NCBI RefSeq assembly: GCF_029852145.1
Contig: NC_079973.1
Coordinates: forward strand, 21,780,422-21,844,421
DNA length: 64,000 bases
From: Microplitis mediator
Lineage: Eukaryota; Arthropoda; Insecta; Hymenoptera; Braconidae
Direction: 5' to 3'
Positions 26,770 through 38,425 of the stretch are shown in pieces. Made by a program: the position numbers and the translations under genes. Under the pieces are notes generated by a model that saw only the letters and a program-made list of their open reading frames with translations, made no database searches and was not told the DNA's origin. Position 1 is the stretch's first letter. Each line of letters starts with the position of its first letter.

Positions 26770-27473
26770 AGATTAAAGATTGAAAGTTCTTTGTGTAGTG
26801 TTATCAAAAAGTCTACAATTTAAGAACCTTAAGTCAATGACGACAATGACGGATGTGACTATTAAAAATTATTTATATATTTTAATTTATTTTTATCCAA
26901 AACAACGTAATTTATTTTAAGAATATAAATACAAAGAATACATTTTTCAGGCTTTACTAATAGACAAAAGAAGAGATTAAACAATAGATTGAAAAAAAAA
27001 AAGTTTTTATTGTTGTCGACATATGTATAGTTATCATAAACAATATCATCAAACATTTAATGTGATAATAAAAAATGTCCATTACAGCTTAGAGCTCAAC
27101 GTATGATAAAAAACTATCATCAAGAAGAACCTAATAGCTAGATAAGCATAACTGTCTTTGAAATATATGTTACGCAGTTATTTACTATCTGTACATATAC
27201 CTATCTATAGAAACATGTTTTCAAAATACTTTCTATAAGAACTATGCACTAAGCAGTTCGATACTTACTGCACTATTTATAGATGCACTAATTCTTTGAA
27301 GTTGGAAGATGATTTAATGCGATTATTTTTATCAATTTTTTTTTTAGTAAAATATGTATTTAAATAAATATATAGCAAAATTGAAATTTCCTCCAGACAA
27401 TACTCATTGATTTTTATATTAATTGACAAGTAGATATTTATTTCTTAGGTTTTATTGTAAGTTCATGTCATTA

Positions 27474-29089
27474 TCAGCGTACACAAAAAGCAATATGACG
27501 TCTCACAATGCACTTTCTTCGTTTATAACGGCACATGATATTGACATGAATGCATGGATCCTCACATGAAAACGAACTTCGATTACAGTTCAAATTACTA
27601 GGACAATCTGAATGTTTCAGACACCGGATTTCCTTGAATATAAATAAATAAAATAATAAGTGCTTAATAATATCATTACTCTCTAAATCTGAAACAGTGA
27701 TTATTCACTGTTTCACAACTATAAGTATATCAAGTGATATAGTTATACCTATGAAATAGTGTATATACACTATTTTTCAATGGTTTTTCACTGTTTCAGA
27801 TTTAGAGAGTAGTAGGGGAGACCGGGGTGCTTTAGCCCCCTGGGGTACGAAAGCCCCCCTCCAAAATTACGTAAAAAAATTTTTTTTGATTTCCGTCAAG
27901 TTATGACCCCTACAATGTTTTTATCACATTTTTAGTCAATATGTGATATGTGGGGTAAAATGGACCACCCGAAAAAAAAAATTATAACAAAAAAATTTTT
28001 TTTTTGCATTTTCCGTCAAGTTATGACCTTTATAATGTTTTTATTATATTTTAGGTCAATATGTGATATGTAGGGCAAAATGGACCACTCAAAAAAAAAA
28101 TTGTAACGAAAAAATTAACTTGACGGAAAATAAAAAAAAAATCATTTTTTCATTACAATTCTTTTTTTCGAGTGGTCCATTTTACCCCATATATCACATA
28201 TTTACCTAAAATATGATAAAAAATTGTAGTGGTCATAACTTGACGGGAAATAAAAAAAATTTTTTTTTTTTTTATTTTTTACAAAATTTCGACTAATTCT
28301 TCCGAAATCGACGGAATATAAACGAATCTGGTGGTCAATAGTCACGACAAGAAAAAACCGGCTTAAGGGGGCATTCGTACCCCGGTCTCCCCTAATTGGT
28401 ATTTTTATTTTATAAAATTTTCGGGTGTTGAGCTCTGTATCGAATTTGAAAATTAACAATGACGATTTTTTTAGAAGAATTAAATAATACATATATTGTA
28501 GATATTTACGGAGTGAACGCAGAGTGAATGCGAAGCGGATGGCTGTTTATTTATTTATTTCCTTTGGAGTGAAACGCCGTTTATTTTAATATTAAATCTC
28601 CGAATTAGAGTGAATCCGGATTGAAATAAAATCCAGACCCCTCGAAATTACTCCGCTAATAAGACAAACTCCCTGTTTACTCCGTATGCAGAGTAATTTT
28701 TTTAACTCCGAAAATCCGAGTCACGGAGTGAATTCAGATTGAAAAAAAATCCATAATCACTTCAAATTCACTCTAAATTTTTTTAGTGTATCTGAACTAT
28801 CAAAATTTAATATTCTTCTTATTTTCAGTATCATACCGTTGGTTTGCAGAACTTTCTGTTGTTATCTATGATGAGACAATGTTTAGTAGGTTCACACTCT
28901 TCATTGCAGGGATCATTTTTTTTCTTAATGTCAAAATTAATTTTTTAAAACAAATATTTTTTAAATAAACTACTGTATTATAATTCTTATAGATATATTT
29001 ACAACTCTTATCTCATTAGCCTTTGAAAAAGACCAGAATATAATTACGAACAGCAGTATGGTTGTCCATGAAATCTTAAAATTCTTCAT
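27474..29089 (-). CDS. Gene B: secreted Cys-rich protein, three exons
   Basis: Exon 1 (29089-29003) encodes a signal peptide (MKNFKISWTTILLFVIIF..) and ends at a GTAAAT donor. Exon 2 (28923-28837) is 87 nt. Exon 3 (27632-27474) ends in TGA, followed closely by AATAAA. All junctions are phase 0, for 110 residues. Cysteines at 35, 39, 45, 55, 62, 68, 74, 81 and 85 have spacing x3-x5-x9-x6-x5-x5-x6-x3, and further cysteines lie at 92, 99 and 108. The motifs SDCPSNLNC and CEDPC recall the Cys-rich linkers between EGF repeats in large insect extracellular proteins. The whole pattern matches residues 93-142 of gene C, including the 87-nt exon. Intron 2 (27633-28836, 1204 nt) is swollen by two TIR elements and more repeat-like DNA. 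It is extracellular by inference, with unknown function. The exon 1 donor is the weakest part of the model. Confidence 0.7.
27678..27810. mobile_element. 133-bp foldback MITE inside gene B intron 2
   Basis: CTCTCTAAATCTGAAACAGT at the left mirrors ACTGTTTCAGATTTAGAGAG at the right. The interior is also partly palindromic (AGTGATATAGTTATACC, AGTGTATATACACT). It is non-coding. Confidence 0.85.
27813..28394. mobile_element. GGGGAGACCGGGG TIR element with TA borders, in gene B intron 2
   Basis: TAGGGGAGACCGGGGTGC at the left is matched by GTACCCCGGTCTCCCCTA at the right, with TA at each edge (a likely target duplication). Inside, the CGTCAAGTTATGACC / GTGATATGTGGGGTAAAATG block occurs twice directly and once inverted, giving long stem-forming arms. 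There is no transposase. It begins within 3 bp of the neighbouring MITE, so the two insertions are adjacent. Confidence 0.85.
28500..28790. repeat. Repeat-like stretch with ACTCCG/CGGAGT motifs in gene B intron 2
   Basis: Multiple CGGAGTGAA and ACTCCG motifs in both orientations, ending in CACTCTAAATTTTTTTAGTG. It looks like a further, degraded mobile element, but I cannot define a matching left end. Confidence 0.3.
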
Positions 29090-29107
29090 TGCAGAGTTCG
29101 AACATAA

Positions 29108-29140
29108 ACTGACGTAGAAAAATGCGTTTTAAAAAATTTT
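29108..29140 (-). promoter_or_regulatory. Putative core promoter of gene B
   Basis: The minus strand has a TCAGT initiator at 29112-29108, about 20 nt before the ATG, with an A/T-rich TTTAAAAATTTTTTAAAA stretch upstream at TATA distance. The 5' UTR would be very short. Confidence 0.35.
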
Positions 29141-29793
29141 TAAAGGTTATTGCGATTTATTATTGTTGGCGTTATATTACATATACAATTAACGATGGTA
29201 GTTAAAGTAATAAGTTTACTCATTAAATTTCGATCATTAATGAGTTTAAATTGATTGCAACACACTCTGTCGTTGGTAGATGAACCCATTCTGTTAATTT
29301 GTAATTGATGATAACAATATTATAAATAGAAATAGAAATGACGAAATTTTTCTAAGTATATATTATATTTATCTTTTGATGATTGACTTTAATATTTATT
29401 ATTTAATATAATTCAATTTTTCATGAAATCATTTTATCAATGGAATAAATAAATTTATATATTAAAGACAGTTATTATTTTTTTATCTAATGAGTAATGA
29501 CACAATGTGGGTTTTCCCGCTATAAATCAGTAATCATTAATGTTTAGACATAAAAGATAACTTTTATTTCTTCACGTTTCTATAACTAAACACGAAGAAT
29601 ATTCTGGAAAAATTTTAAAGAGTAAAAGAACTATTATTATTTAAAAAAATAATAAATATTTAATACTGAGTATAAAAATATAAATAGCAATTTTGTATTG
29701 AGAGGCTTCAATTTCATAGATAGATCATTAAATAATTATCATAGATTCCCGTAAAAATAATGACCTGTTACATTATTCCAGATGGTAATTTCC
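29140..29793. other. Spacer between genes C and B
   Basis: AT-rich DNA of about 650 bp with no open frame of note. It should contain the gene B promoter and the gene C polyadenylation region. Confidence 0.6.
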
Positions 29794-31134
29794 TTAGGGC
29801 CAACGTTTTTCTAAATTTGAGCCCACATCACACGTTTCTTGGCATCTCAGTAACTGCAAGTTGCATACCATACCGTAAGGACAGTCTTTGTCAATAAGAC
29901 ATTGATTACTCTGAAATCAATAACTATTAATAGATATAAAAAAATGTATCACACGGAGAGAAAATTATGGTACCTGTTCCTAACACGTTTATGAAATATT
30001 AACCCATGGAATTATGGTAATAATTTCTTGTAATTATGGGATACGCCCATATATGATATACGCCCCTAATTTCTGGGAAAAGTTTCCATAGACTCTTAAT
30101 TATGGTAAAAGTCAGTGTATCGAATGCTAATGGATACTATACTCATAGAAATGGTTTTCATTATCACGAAGGAATAAATCCTGTATCAACATTGGAACGG
30201 TAACATTACATTATGGTAACTATTACCATAGTAGTATAAAAACGATCACTATGGACATAGTAATCTCTAATGACATAGGAATCATTACCATAATTTCATA
30301 GGAACTATTACGATATTGTATAGGAATGAAACCCATATCGATAGGAATGGTTACCATATATTAATTATAATTTGTATAACTGCCATTCCTATAATCGATA
30401 TTTTAAAAATACCTGCGATCATACGATATGGGAACCATTCCCATAATATATTATAATTGTTACCGTAAACTTCTCTCCGTGCATATTATTAATTGTAAGC
30501 AATGTTGACTTTTTAAGTTGTAGCGAATAATTTTCCCACCTGCAATACGCAATAAAAATTTTCATCCGAAGAATAACATTTACTATTAAATCCACATAAT
30601 TCATCACACCGAGTTCTGTCGTCTTCCTGTGTATCGAAACAAACAATGTTTCAATTTATGTAATTTTTCGGTAACAATACAAGAAAATAAATTTACCTTG
30701 GCTTTATTTGAAGATAATAGTTCAGTTAGAACAGCAGCTATTTTTTTTTTGAAATAATGGATTAGTTGATACTCTTAGATATCTAAAAATAAATATTTTA
30801 AAATATGAGCTCATAACTTACCTGAATAAACACACACATCATTTGAATCTTTTTCATAATATCGGTAGCATTCACAGTAAGCTTCGTTATTTTTTACACT
30901 ACAGTAAGAATTTGGATCGAAACAAATATGTTGACTACACAATTTACTGATTTCAGACTGAAAAGATATCAAGGCACATTAACACGCACGTCAATACGTA
31001 TTTTAAATCGAAATTAATATATTTTTCATATGGTTAAAAATTGTAATAATTACGTCTGTAACATCTCCTGACACTGAGCATGATAATAATGTATCGATTA
31101 TTAACACAAACAAACAATTGTTGACAAAATTCAT
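29794..31134 (-). CDS. Gene C: secreted EGF-like plus Cys-rich two-module protein, five exons
   Basis: Exons are 31134-31054 (signal peptide, MNFVNNCLFVLII..), 30957-30822, 30737-30697 (only 41 nt), 30626-30540 (87 nt) and 29910-29794, ending in TAA. All introns are GT-AG. Phases are 0, 1, 0 and 0, and the 41-nt exon is needed to restore frame because joining exon 2 to exon 4 gives an early stop. The product is 153 residues. Residues 34-69 form an EGF-like domain (C-x4-C-x6-C-x8-C-x-C-x11-C) like gene A. Residues 93-142 form a second module with spacing x3-x5-x8-x6-x5-x5-x6-x3, as in gene B. Exon 3 makes a Cys-free linker. Intron 4 (29911-30539) holds a transposon at 29952-30482. The protein is extracellular by inference, with ligand or inhibitor function unknown. 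Confidence 0.8.
29952..30482. mobile_element. CACGGAGAGAA TIR element in gene C intron 4
   Basis: CACGGAGAGAAAATTATGGT at the left is matched by CCGTAAACTTCTCTCCGTG at the right. The interior has degenerate GGAACCATTCCCATA, GGAATCATTACCATA and TATGGTAA units. It is an older relative of the element at 22456-24074. It accounts for about 531 of the 629 bp of the intron. Confidence 0.8.
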
Positions 31135-31673
31135 TTTGAATATTTTTTTTTTTTTACGGTAACAAATTGTACTCGAATAAAGTTTCAGTATCTACTGTTA
31201 TCATAGAAACATAGATTATTTGTGTACAGTAAGAGAACGTTTCCAATTATTTACTGATAAACTTTAATTATCAAGTATTTAATGACTTCTTAATCGAAAC
31301 AGAATGTGACGTATAACATTGTTCTTTGTTACCATCAATTAGACGATAAAATAAATTCAATGAATAATTATCTACATGCGTATGTTAAGTATTCATTCTA
31401 CCGTACAAGAAAAAAATTAAAATTTATTAAATTTATTAAAACTAAATTTTAAAATATCAATCAGATATATCTATAGAGAGTGACCGACAAATGAGGTATC
31501 TAACCAAAATTTTTGAGCATAAATAATCATATATGTAATTTGAATCCATTGTATGATGTTTTTTTTAATTTTGTTGAAAACATAAGAGAAGGATTTAGTT
31601 TTTTTTTTTTTTTTATTAGAATATTTGATGCAACCCAAGTAGTAGAAAATATTTTAAATAACCAGTTCGTCAC
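31135..31673. other. Upstream region of gene C
   Basis: AT-rich, with no open frame I accept. It should hold the gene C promoter, but I see no clear TATA/initiator pair. Confidence 0.5.
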
Positions 31674-32693
31674 TACACTGAGAGAACAATTTATTTGAGC
31701 CAAATAAGATTTGTTTTAGGCAAATAGATCTTATATTTGAATTGACCCAATCAATACTTATTTGAGACGAAGATATGGTTCATTTAAATGGAATAATGAT
31801 TTGTTTATACACTAATCCAAAAAATTGAAGGAACAAGAAAATTTTATAAATTTTTTAGTGATTTTTGGAAGACTGTATTTTTGTGAAAAACGATCGTATT
31901 GAAAAAACAAAGAAACCAAATTGAAGCTTGAAATCTCTAGTTTATAGATCTTCCAGCAAAATAATTCTTTGAGCCACGGTTTTTGCGGAATCATAAGAAA
32001 AAAGGTCGAGACAAAATTTTTCCAAATTTTTTAGTTTTGTTTTTTAGATCTACGGGGCCGGGAAAATTTTTTTTGAAAAAACCAATTCATGGTTTTTTTA
32101 GAAAATTTAATCAGCTACAATTTGTTTTTTTTTTTTTTTTGTTTCTCTGTACGACAGTTTGCTGCTGAGATATCAGCCTTCAAATGAAAAAGGATCCTTT
32201 TGTCTTTGATTATTGATATCTCAGCAACTAATGGTCACACAGTAATTTGAAGGACAGTTTGAGAAACTTGATTAAATTCCCTACAAGCTCCATTTTCGAT
32301 TTAAAAAAAAAAATTTTTTTTTATTCTTAAAATCAATTTGAAAAACCCACAAAAAATGGCCATTTTCTGGTTTTTTAGTCAATTTATCGCTACTTTGCAA
32401 ATATTGATGGAAAGGTCAATGTTGCCAGGTGATTTTACAGCTTAATATACTCTGAAAAACCCTGGAAATTTTCAGATTGATCTATTAATCTGTTTGTCCG
32501 GTCCGATTGCTCAAAGTTTTGCAAAACAATTAAAGGAACAAGTTGTGTTTCTTAAATTGTGTAATCGTTATCAAAATGAAAAAATTAATTTTATATAAAA
32601 CTACAGACAAATATATATTTGAGTGAAGTAAATGATTTTGTTCAATCAAATAAATCTATTTATTTGGCTCAAATAAATTGTTCTCTCAGTGTA
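31674..32693. mobile_element. CACTGAGAGAACAATTTATT TIR element with TA borders
   Basis: TACACTGAGAGAACAATTTA runs into TTTGAGCCAAATAA at the left. The exact mirror ends at 32693 (TAAATTGTTCTCTCAGTGTA). TIRs are about 34 bp. The 950-bp interior has AT-rich sequence and a further inverted pair (GATATCTCAGC / GCTGAGATATC, at about 32166 and 32214) but no intact transposase. It closes the AT-rich island that holds the EGF cluster. Confidence 0.85.
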
Positions 32694-35681
32694 GGTCATA
32701 TAAATTTTGAGATAACTGCTTTATTTTCTTTACATGCTCTTTTATAAAAAGAAAAAAAAAAGTAAACTCTTCGCAATCTACTACTTCCTCTTCATTCTGC
32801 AGTGACGTCCACGTGATCTTAGAATGAGCATCACACAATTTAGCCGGGAGGGGTGCAGTCAGAATGACGTTTGGGATCAGAATCAGTGGATCAAGTGAGC
32901 ACAAGTCCCTGGGGCAGAGGATCGTCAAGAGTACATAGCTCGTACATAGTCTCGAGAAAGTTGATGGTTGTAATGCTGCCGTTCATTCCCTTCATCAGTC
33001 TTTACACATACACACACACTCGCTTACCGGAATTGCAAACTGATAATAGTCATACACGAGTCTGACGACGATGAACGAGCACCGGGATGACCGCTTTGCC
33101 AGGTGTGGGCATACCGCTGTCTTACAATCATCAACAACATCCATGTACATCGGAGATTTCACTTGTCACCTGCGGGTCTTATTCCAGTAAACAGGAATAT
33201 CCCATCAGTTGGCAATCAAAGTGCCCTTCCAGCTACAAATATCAGCTAAAAAATAATCCAAGAAGAAATACCACATCATCATTTATTTTTGCTAATAACA
33301 AGAAATTTTATCCACCCAAGAAAATACTGTTTAACGTTATTATTTGGTACCCATTTAAGTTTAGCTTTGTAATTATTGCAATTCGGAGTACGCAATTCAA
33401 GGGATGCTGGACGAAGCTAGGAGGATCATCGAAAGAAGAAAAAGAAGAAGAAGAAGAAAAAAAAAAAAGAAGAGCAAGAGAAGCTGATATTACATTAGCT
33501 CCCGGCTAAAATGCGGCAGACTTGGTGGTTGGGATCCTACCTCTGGTACTTGACTCCTTGGCTGTTAAAAACCTCGGCGGTACCTTATTCTCACAACAAT
33601 TCTCTCTTCTAACGTCGCTTGGGTCTACTCGTCGAGCTTCGGGCGTATGTATGAGAGACGTACGTGGTGGAGTGGTTGACGGCGTAAGTCAAGTGAAAAG
33701 AGAGAGAAATAAAGAACGAATGAGGTTGAGTTAAAAATAAAAAATAATAAAAAAAGTTAAGAACGAACGAAAGAATGAAAAGAGCAGCAGCGCAGTCTGT
33801 AGCTCGAGGCGGTGCAGCTTCTCCTGTTCATTTCACGTAGCGCTTAGCTTTACTTGTTTCTTTTAATCTGTAACCTGGTCTCATAATACGATGCTTTTTC
33901 GTTTTCTTAAGTGTTCAGTGATATAAACTTGAGGTTCTCTGCTATGTGTATCATATACTTTGAGATAATAGTGCAAAAGATGTGGGATAGATCTGATACC
34001 GATAGACAAAGTGCGCGACTGAGCTGGACCATGACACCAAAGTAAACAGCGACCAGATCGTACGAGCAATTTGGAAGTACTATTGGCACGAATTTAGTTT
34101 GTTTTGTCAATCTGCCTCTTCCACTGCTTGTACCTCTCGATGTGAGCTGTTTCGGGGAGTAAATACCAAGCTAAACTTTTGGCAGAACTCGTGATTTCAT
34201 TGGAGAGTATCGCCAAGGGAAAATGGGTAACAAGGAGGGTTTAGAGACCACGTACCAAAGTTGTGACGATATGTGTGTAACGTAATGATGCACATGCTCA
34301 GCTCTGTTTTATCATGAGTGAAATACACAAGGGATCTGATGATGCAGCAACTCGCGACTACTACATAGACGTGTACCCATGACACTGTAAAATTACCGCG
34401 TCAAAAACAATTACATTACAGATCAACGATTTCTTGTGTGCTTACTCTTTGTATATTTCGCGCGATCCTTGTCACCAGTCGACGAAACAGCGTTCTCCAT
34501 GTCTGACTACATCTTTCTTACATTCGCTCTTGTCAGCTTTAAAATTTTTTAGAGTTACCGAATTTTATCGCATTAACAGACTGACGCAAAAAAAAACATC
34601 TTATTGCATTAGCTTCTGAGTTAAATAAATAAATGATATTTATATGGAAAAATATTTCTGAATAAGTAAGACATGTTTTTCAGGCTGACTAATAATTGAA
34701 ATAAAAAATATTTTGAGATGTCTTAATAATTCAGTCTACCGAAGATCGATCTAAAATGTCTGCGGTCTTTTAATTTCTATATTTACATTTTTTGTTTTAC
34801 TTCTCTATGAAATTATTAACAATACTAGTGCCTTGAAATCTACATATGATTGATAAAAAATTTTAAATCGATGGTGAACCATGTAGTTGATATCAAGAAT
34901 GTTAGTTTGTTTGAAAAGTGAGACCGTTTCAGTAGTTGTATAGCAACTATTCCAGCAAGGGGTTGAAGAAACAACAGATCGAGACAGAATTATATTTTAT
35001 ATCGATAGGGAAAGAGAGCGAACGTTCGTGGAATGAGGGCCAATCAATCAGCCGCGAATCAGTATGCACAGCACGTACAGCTAATGCTACCACTCTTTCG
35101 TCATATGCATTTAATCACCGTTCACTATATACACAATCTTTCTTTTCTATCATTTTCTGTGAACATCTATAGGCTAATGTGCACGTACGTGTTAGATTAT
35201 TGATAACACTCGAGGGTTCAATAATTTAATTGCTTAATTTGTTGTGCAATGTATATATATACGAACTCGATTTACAGAAAGTAATTGGTAATTGAGCCGA
35301 TGAATTGAGAACAAAGTGGAGGACTAAAACCTTTTCAGGAAGGAACCACTTGCGGAGTGTTAAACGGACAGATTACCTGACCAGACGATGCTGTTGCCAC
35401 GAGGCAAATACGCCATAGTGGATTCACCAGAGAGAACAGTACACGAGAAATCGAGATGGCAGGCAGAAACGTACCGGGCAAATAGGTAATCCGGATTATC
35501 GGGGATCCGCTTAGTGAACTGGACACTTGCGTCCGCCAGCGATACCATCCATGATACCAAGCCATACACCTAATACTTTACTCTGTCATTTATTTTTTTT
35601 ATTTATTACAGAAACCCATTTCCGCTTCCTCAAGTAACAGTACTATCGATCATTATCAAAATTTTTTATTCAATTTACAAC
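32694..35681. other. Noncoding region, no supported gene
   Basis: Composition shifts to higher GC just past the transposon. It contains a GAA-rich run at 33433-33475 and several chance frames (for example 33087-33509) that end in that run. Nothing here has a convincing coding signature. Confidence 0.5.
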
Positions 35682-36101
35682 TACCCAGACAGCATTCAAG
35701 TTGGAATGACTGCTTTACTTGGTCTTTTTAAAGTCGTCCTCAAGAAGTCTTATAATGAATTCTCAAAGGCGTCATTTTTAAGAACTCTTAATTGAGAGTT
35801 CTTGAAGACTCCATAAATAAGACGTCAGTTTTGTGACGATTGAATGTATTCTTTTTTAAACTTCTTTATAAAGTCAAAATTAGGAGCTCCTTAAAGACGT
35901 CATGGTAAATTCATACTGAAGTCATATTTGCGAAGACGGAAAAAAGAACGCTTTTTAAAGACGTCTTACTGAGTTCGCTAGGTGGCTCATTCAATATGTT
36001 GAGAACTTCTTAGAGACTTCTTTAAGATGTTGATGAGACGTCCAAATCATAAATAGGAATTCATTCAGAACTCATCAAGACGTCATTTTGCTATCTGGGT
36101 A
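35682..36101. mobile_element. TACCCAGA(C/T)AGCA TIR element
   Basis: TACCCAGACAGCATTC at the left is mirrored by ATGCTATCTGGGTA-like sequence (TTTTGCTATCTGGGTA) at the right. The interior of about 390 bp is a patchwork of AAGACGTC, AAGTCGTC and GAACTTCTT motifs in both orientations. It is non-autonomous. Confidence 0.8.
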
Positions 36102-38379
36102 CTTTTTAATTTCAAAAGTGTTTTTGTATTAAATATTTTTCGTGCACCAAAAATAGCTAGACATGTATAAAAAAATACTTTTAGAAGCTGAAAATAAACA
36201 ATATTATTAATATCAATAAAGAATCAATAAGGATAAAATTTTAATAAATAGTATAGAAGATAGAGGAAGTGAACCGGATGAAGGGGTAGAAAAGAGGTTC
36301 AATTTAAGCCGTGCCCACTGGTAAAAAGTGCTTCCGAAGACGTTCTGGGCCTCGGTTCATTAACTGGAAACCCAATAGCGGTTGTTTGCATTGGCAGACA
36401 ACTGCGACGACGACCACGGGGACGAGTTTGGCTTGTTCTCGAAATTACGTCGGGCCATATTGCGTTCGGTTTCATCCGCCAATAGCCTCAGCAACTCAAT
36501 ATTAAATCAGCCATCAATCTCGCATCCTTTTCTGTCTTATCGCTCTCAATAACTGCTGTCTTGATAATCAGTTTCAACTCAGCTTTATAACCCCAATCTT
36601 ATTTAACTTTTTTTTAATTTTTAAGTCAATTATCCCAGTACAGTTAATGCAGTTACCACAGAGCCTTGATGATAGGCAAACGTACTTCCCGCATGGCAGA
36701 CCGCGCTGTCAAAATAGATAAAGCTCAGGATAGGCTAACGTTCAAGTTAAAGTTAAAATCCTTCCCTGCGGCTCGTGTTCGTGTTATATGACTGTATGCT
36801 AGTCCTTCGCCTCGTGTTAACGTCGATTTGACAAGGGGTGGATAACTGCATACTGCCATCCCAACAATAGCGGGGGTGAAATTATAGAGAGCAAACAATG
36901 GATTGAGTATAGGGATACATTTCACATTAGCCAATTCAATATTATTTAATGCCCGTTTAAAAAACATACATTTCATTCTATTGATATCCTATAATATGAT
37001 ACTAATAGTAATAATGATGATAGCAGTTTAAGTTAGAAGAAATGATTGAAAATTGATTTGCCATAAAATATTTAAAAATTATAAGGTAAAGCAAACATTC
37101 TGTCTGAGAGTATGTCACGCAATCACCCTAATATCATCGTGGATTCGAGTAGTGGTTGGCTAGTTTACGGTACACCCTCAATGAACGAGGGCTGGTCTTT
37201 ATGTCGGAGTAAAACCGGCAGGGTTGCGCTCGCATGCGCCAACCCTTTTATTACCGAACCGGATGACTGTAACTATCTAACGTGACGACATTAGCGGAAC
37301 CTCGTGCCTCATATATTATTGCTCAATGCGGTAATACAGCAGCAGTAGCAATAGTAACAGCAGTAACAGTAGTAACAGCAACACCAACAGCTAAACTAAA
37401 ACGTTAGAGAAAGATAAGCAACAACTGAGAAAGATATAAATGGTAAATGTGGATTATGGGACACCGGGGGTCGAGTATTCTCATTACCGTTCTGGTCATG
37501 CTGGTTTCTACGGCCCCCTCTTTCCACACACTAATGATATTCAACAATAATGCAAATAATATAATTGAGGGCTATCATTTCGCCGGCCGATCACGAAAAA
37601 TGATTAAGTAAATAATTATCATAATTATTAATAGTTGTTGGTATGCATACATTGCATTCAAATATGTAATATCAACTTTACTCAAAATGACAGCTGACAG
37701 TGTATAAAGTCATTAGATAGACTCAATGTACGTTAAAACTCTCAAAGCGGTTAAGGGTGTGCTTAAGACTTCCGTTGGGTTGGCACACTGCTGGTGCTCT
37801 GGTACTTAAAATTTTTACAAGTACAGGGCATGAGGACTCTGGTGAACAGGAAAATGAGGGAGAGAAAGAGCAAGAGTACACACGATTTATGCAGAATTTA
37901 TTTATATGTGCAATGTCTGTTTAAACACACGACAGTAATATTCTTCAGTAAGGTTCTCACGGGTCATACAAGGCTAAGTCTCTGTGTACTTTTGCTATTA
38001 AACAGTAAGATTAAAGTTACAGATAGAGCTTAATAAGGCAAAATACTCTATATGCCGTATTTTTCTTGGCCTCGGGTTATGTGCCCGGAGATCACCAAAC
38101 TCGATACATACTCGATAGTTAGATATAACAAATTATTTACCACAAATTATTAAAAAAATGAATTTATTATTTTTTTTTTTCATTACTAATTATAATTAAA
38201 ACAGATTAAAAAAATATGTGTGGTCGTACAAAGTCGTAAAAAAATAATTCAAGTGTCTGATGTGTATTAGAATATGAAAAGCTGGCACGTGAGGGGCGGC
38301 GACGAGCGCGATCCTCAGGATATAGGGGAGAGACGGGACGGGGGATAAAGTAGACCTGGTGTGGGTGGGGATTGTGGAG

Positions 38380-38425
38380 TGGAACAGAATGGAATGGAAT
38401 AAAATAGAATAGAATGGAATGGAAG
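38380..38425. repeat. GGAAT/AGAAT pentamer microsatellite
   Basis: Imperfect tandem pentamers (GGAATGGAATAAAATAGAAT and similar). Confidence 0.8.

Noticed and set aside
26346..31134. Endogenous polydnavirus (bracovirus) proviral segment
   Set aside because: Cys-rich secreted genes with introns raise the idea, but I see no excision junction pair, no viral replication gene and no gene I can assign to a known viral family. Kept as host genes.
33087..33509. 140-codon plus-strand frame
   Set aside because: It ends in a Lys/Glu run from a GAA microsatellite. No domain or splice support.
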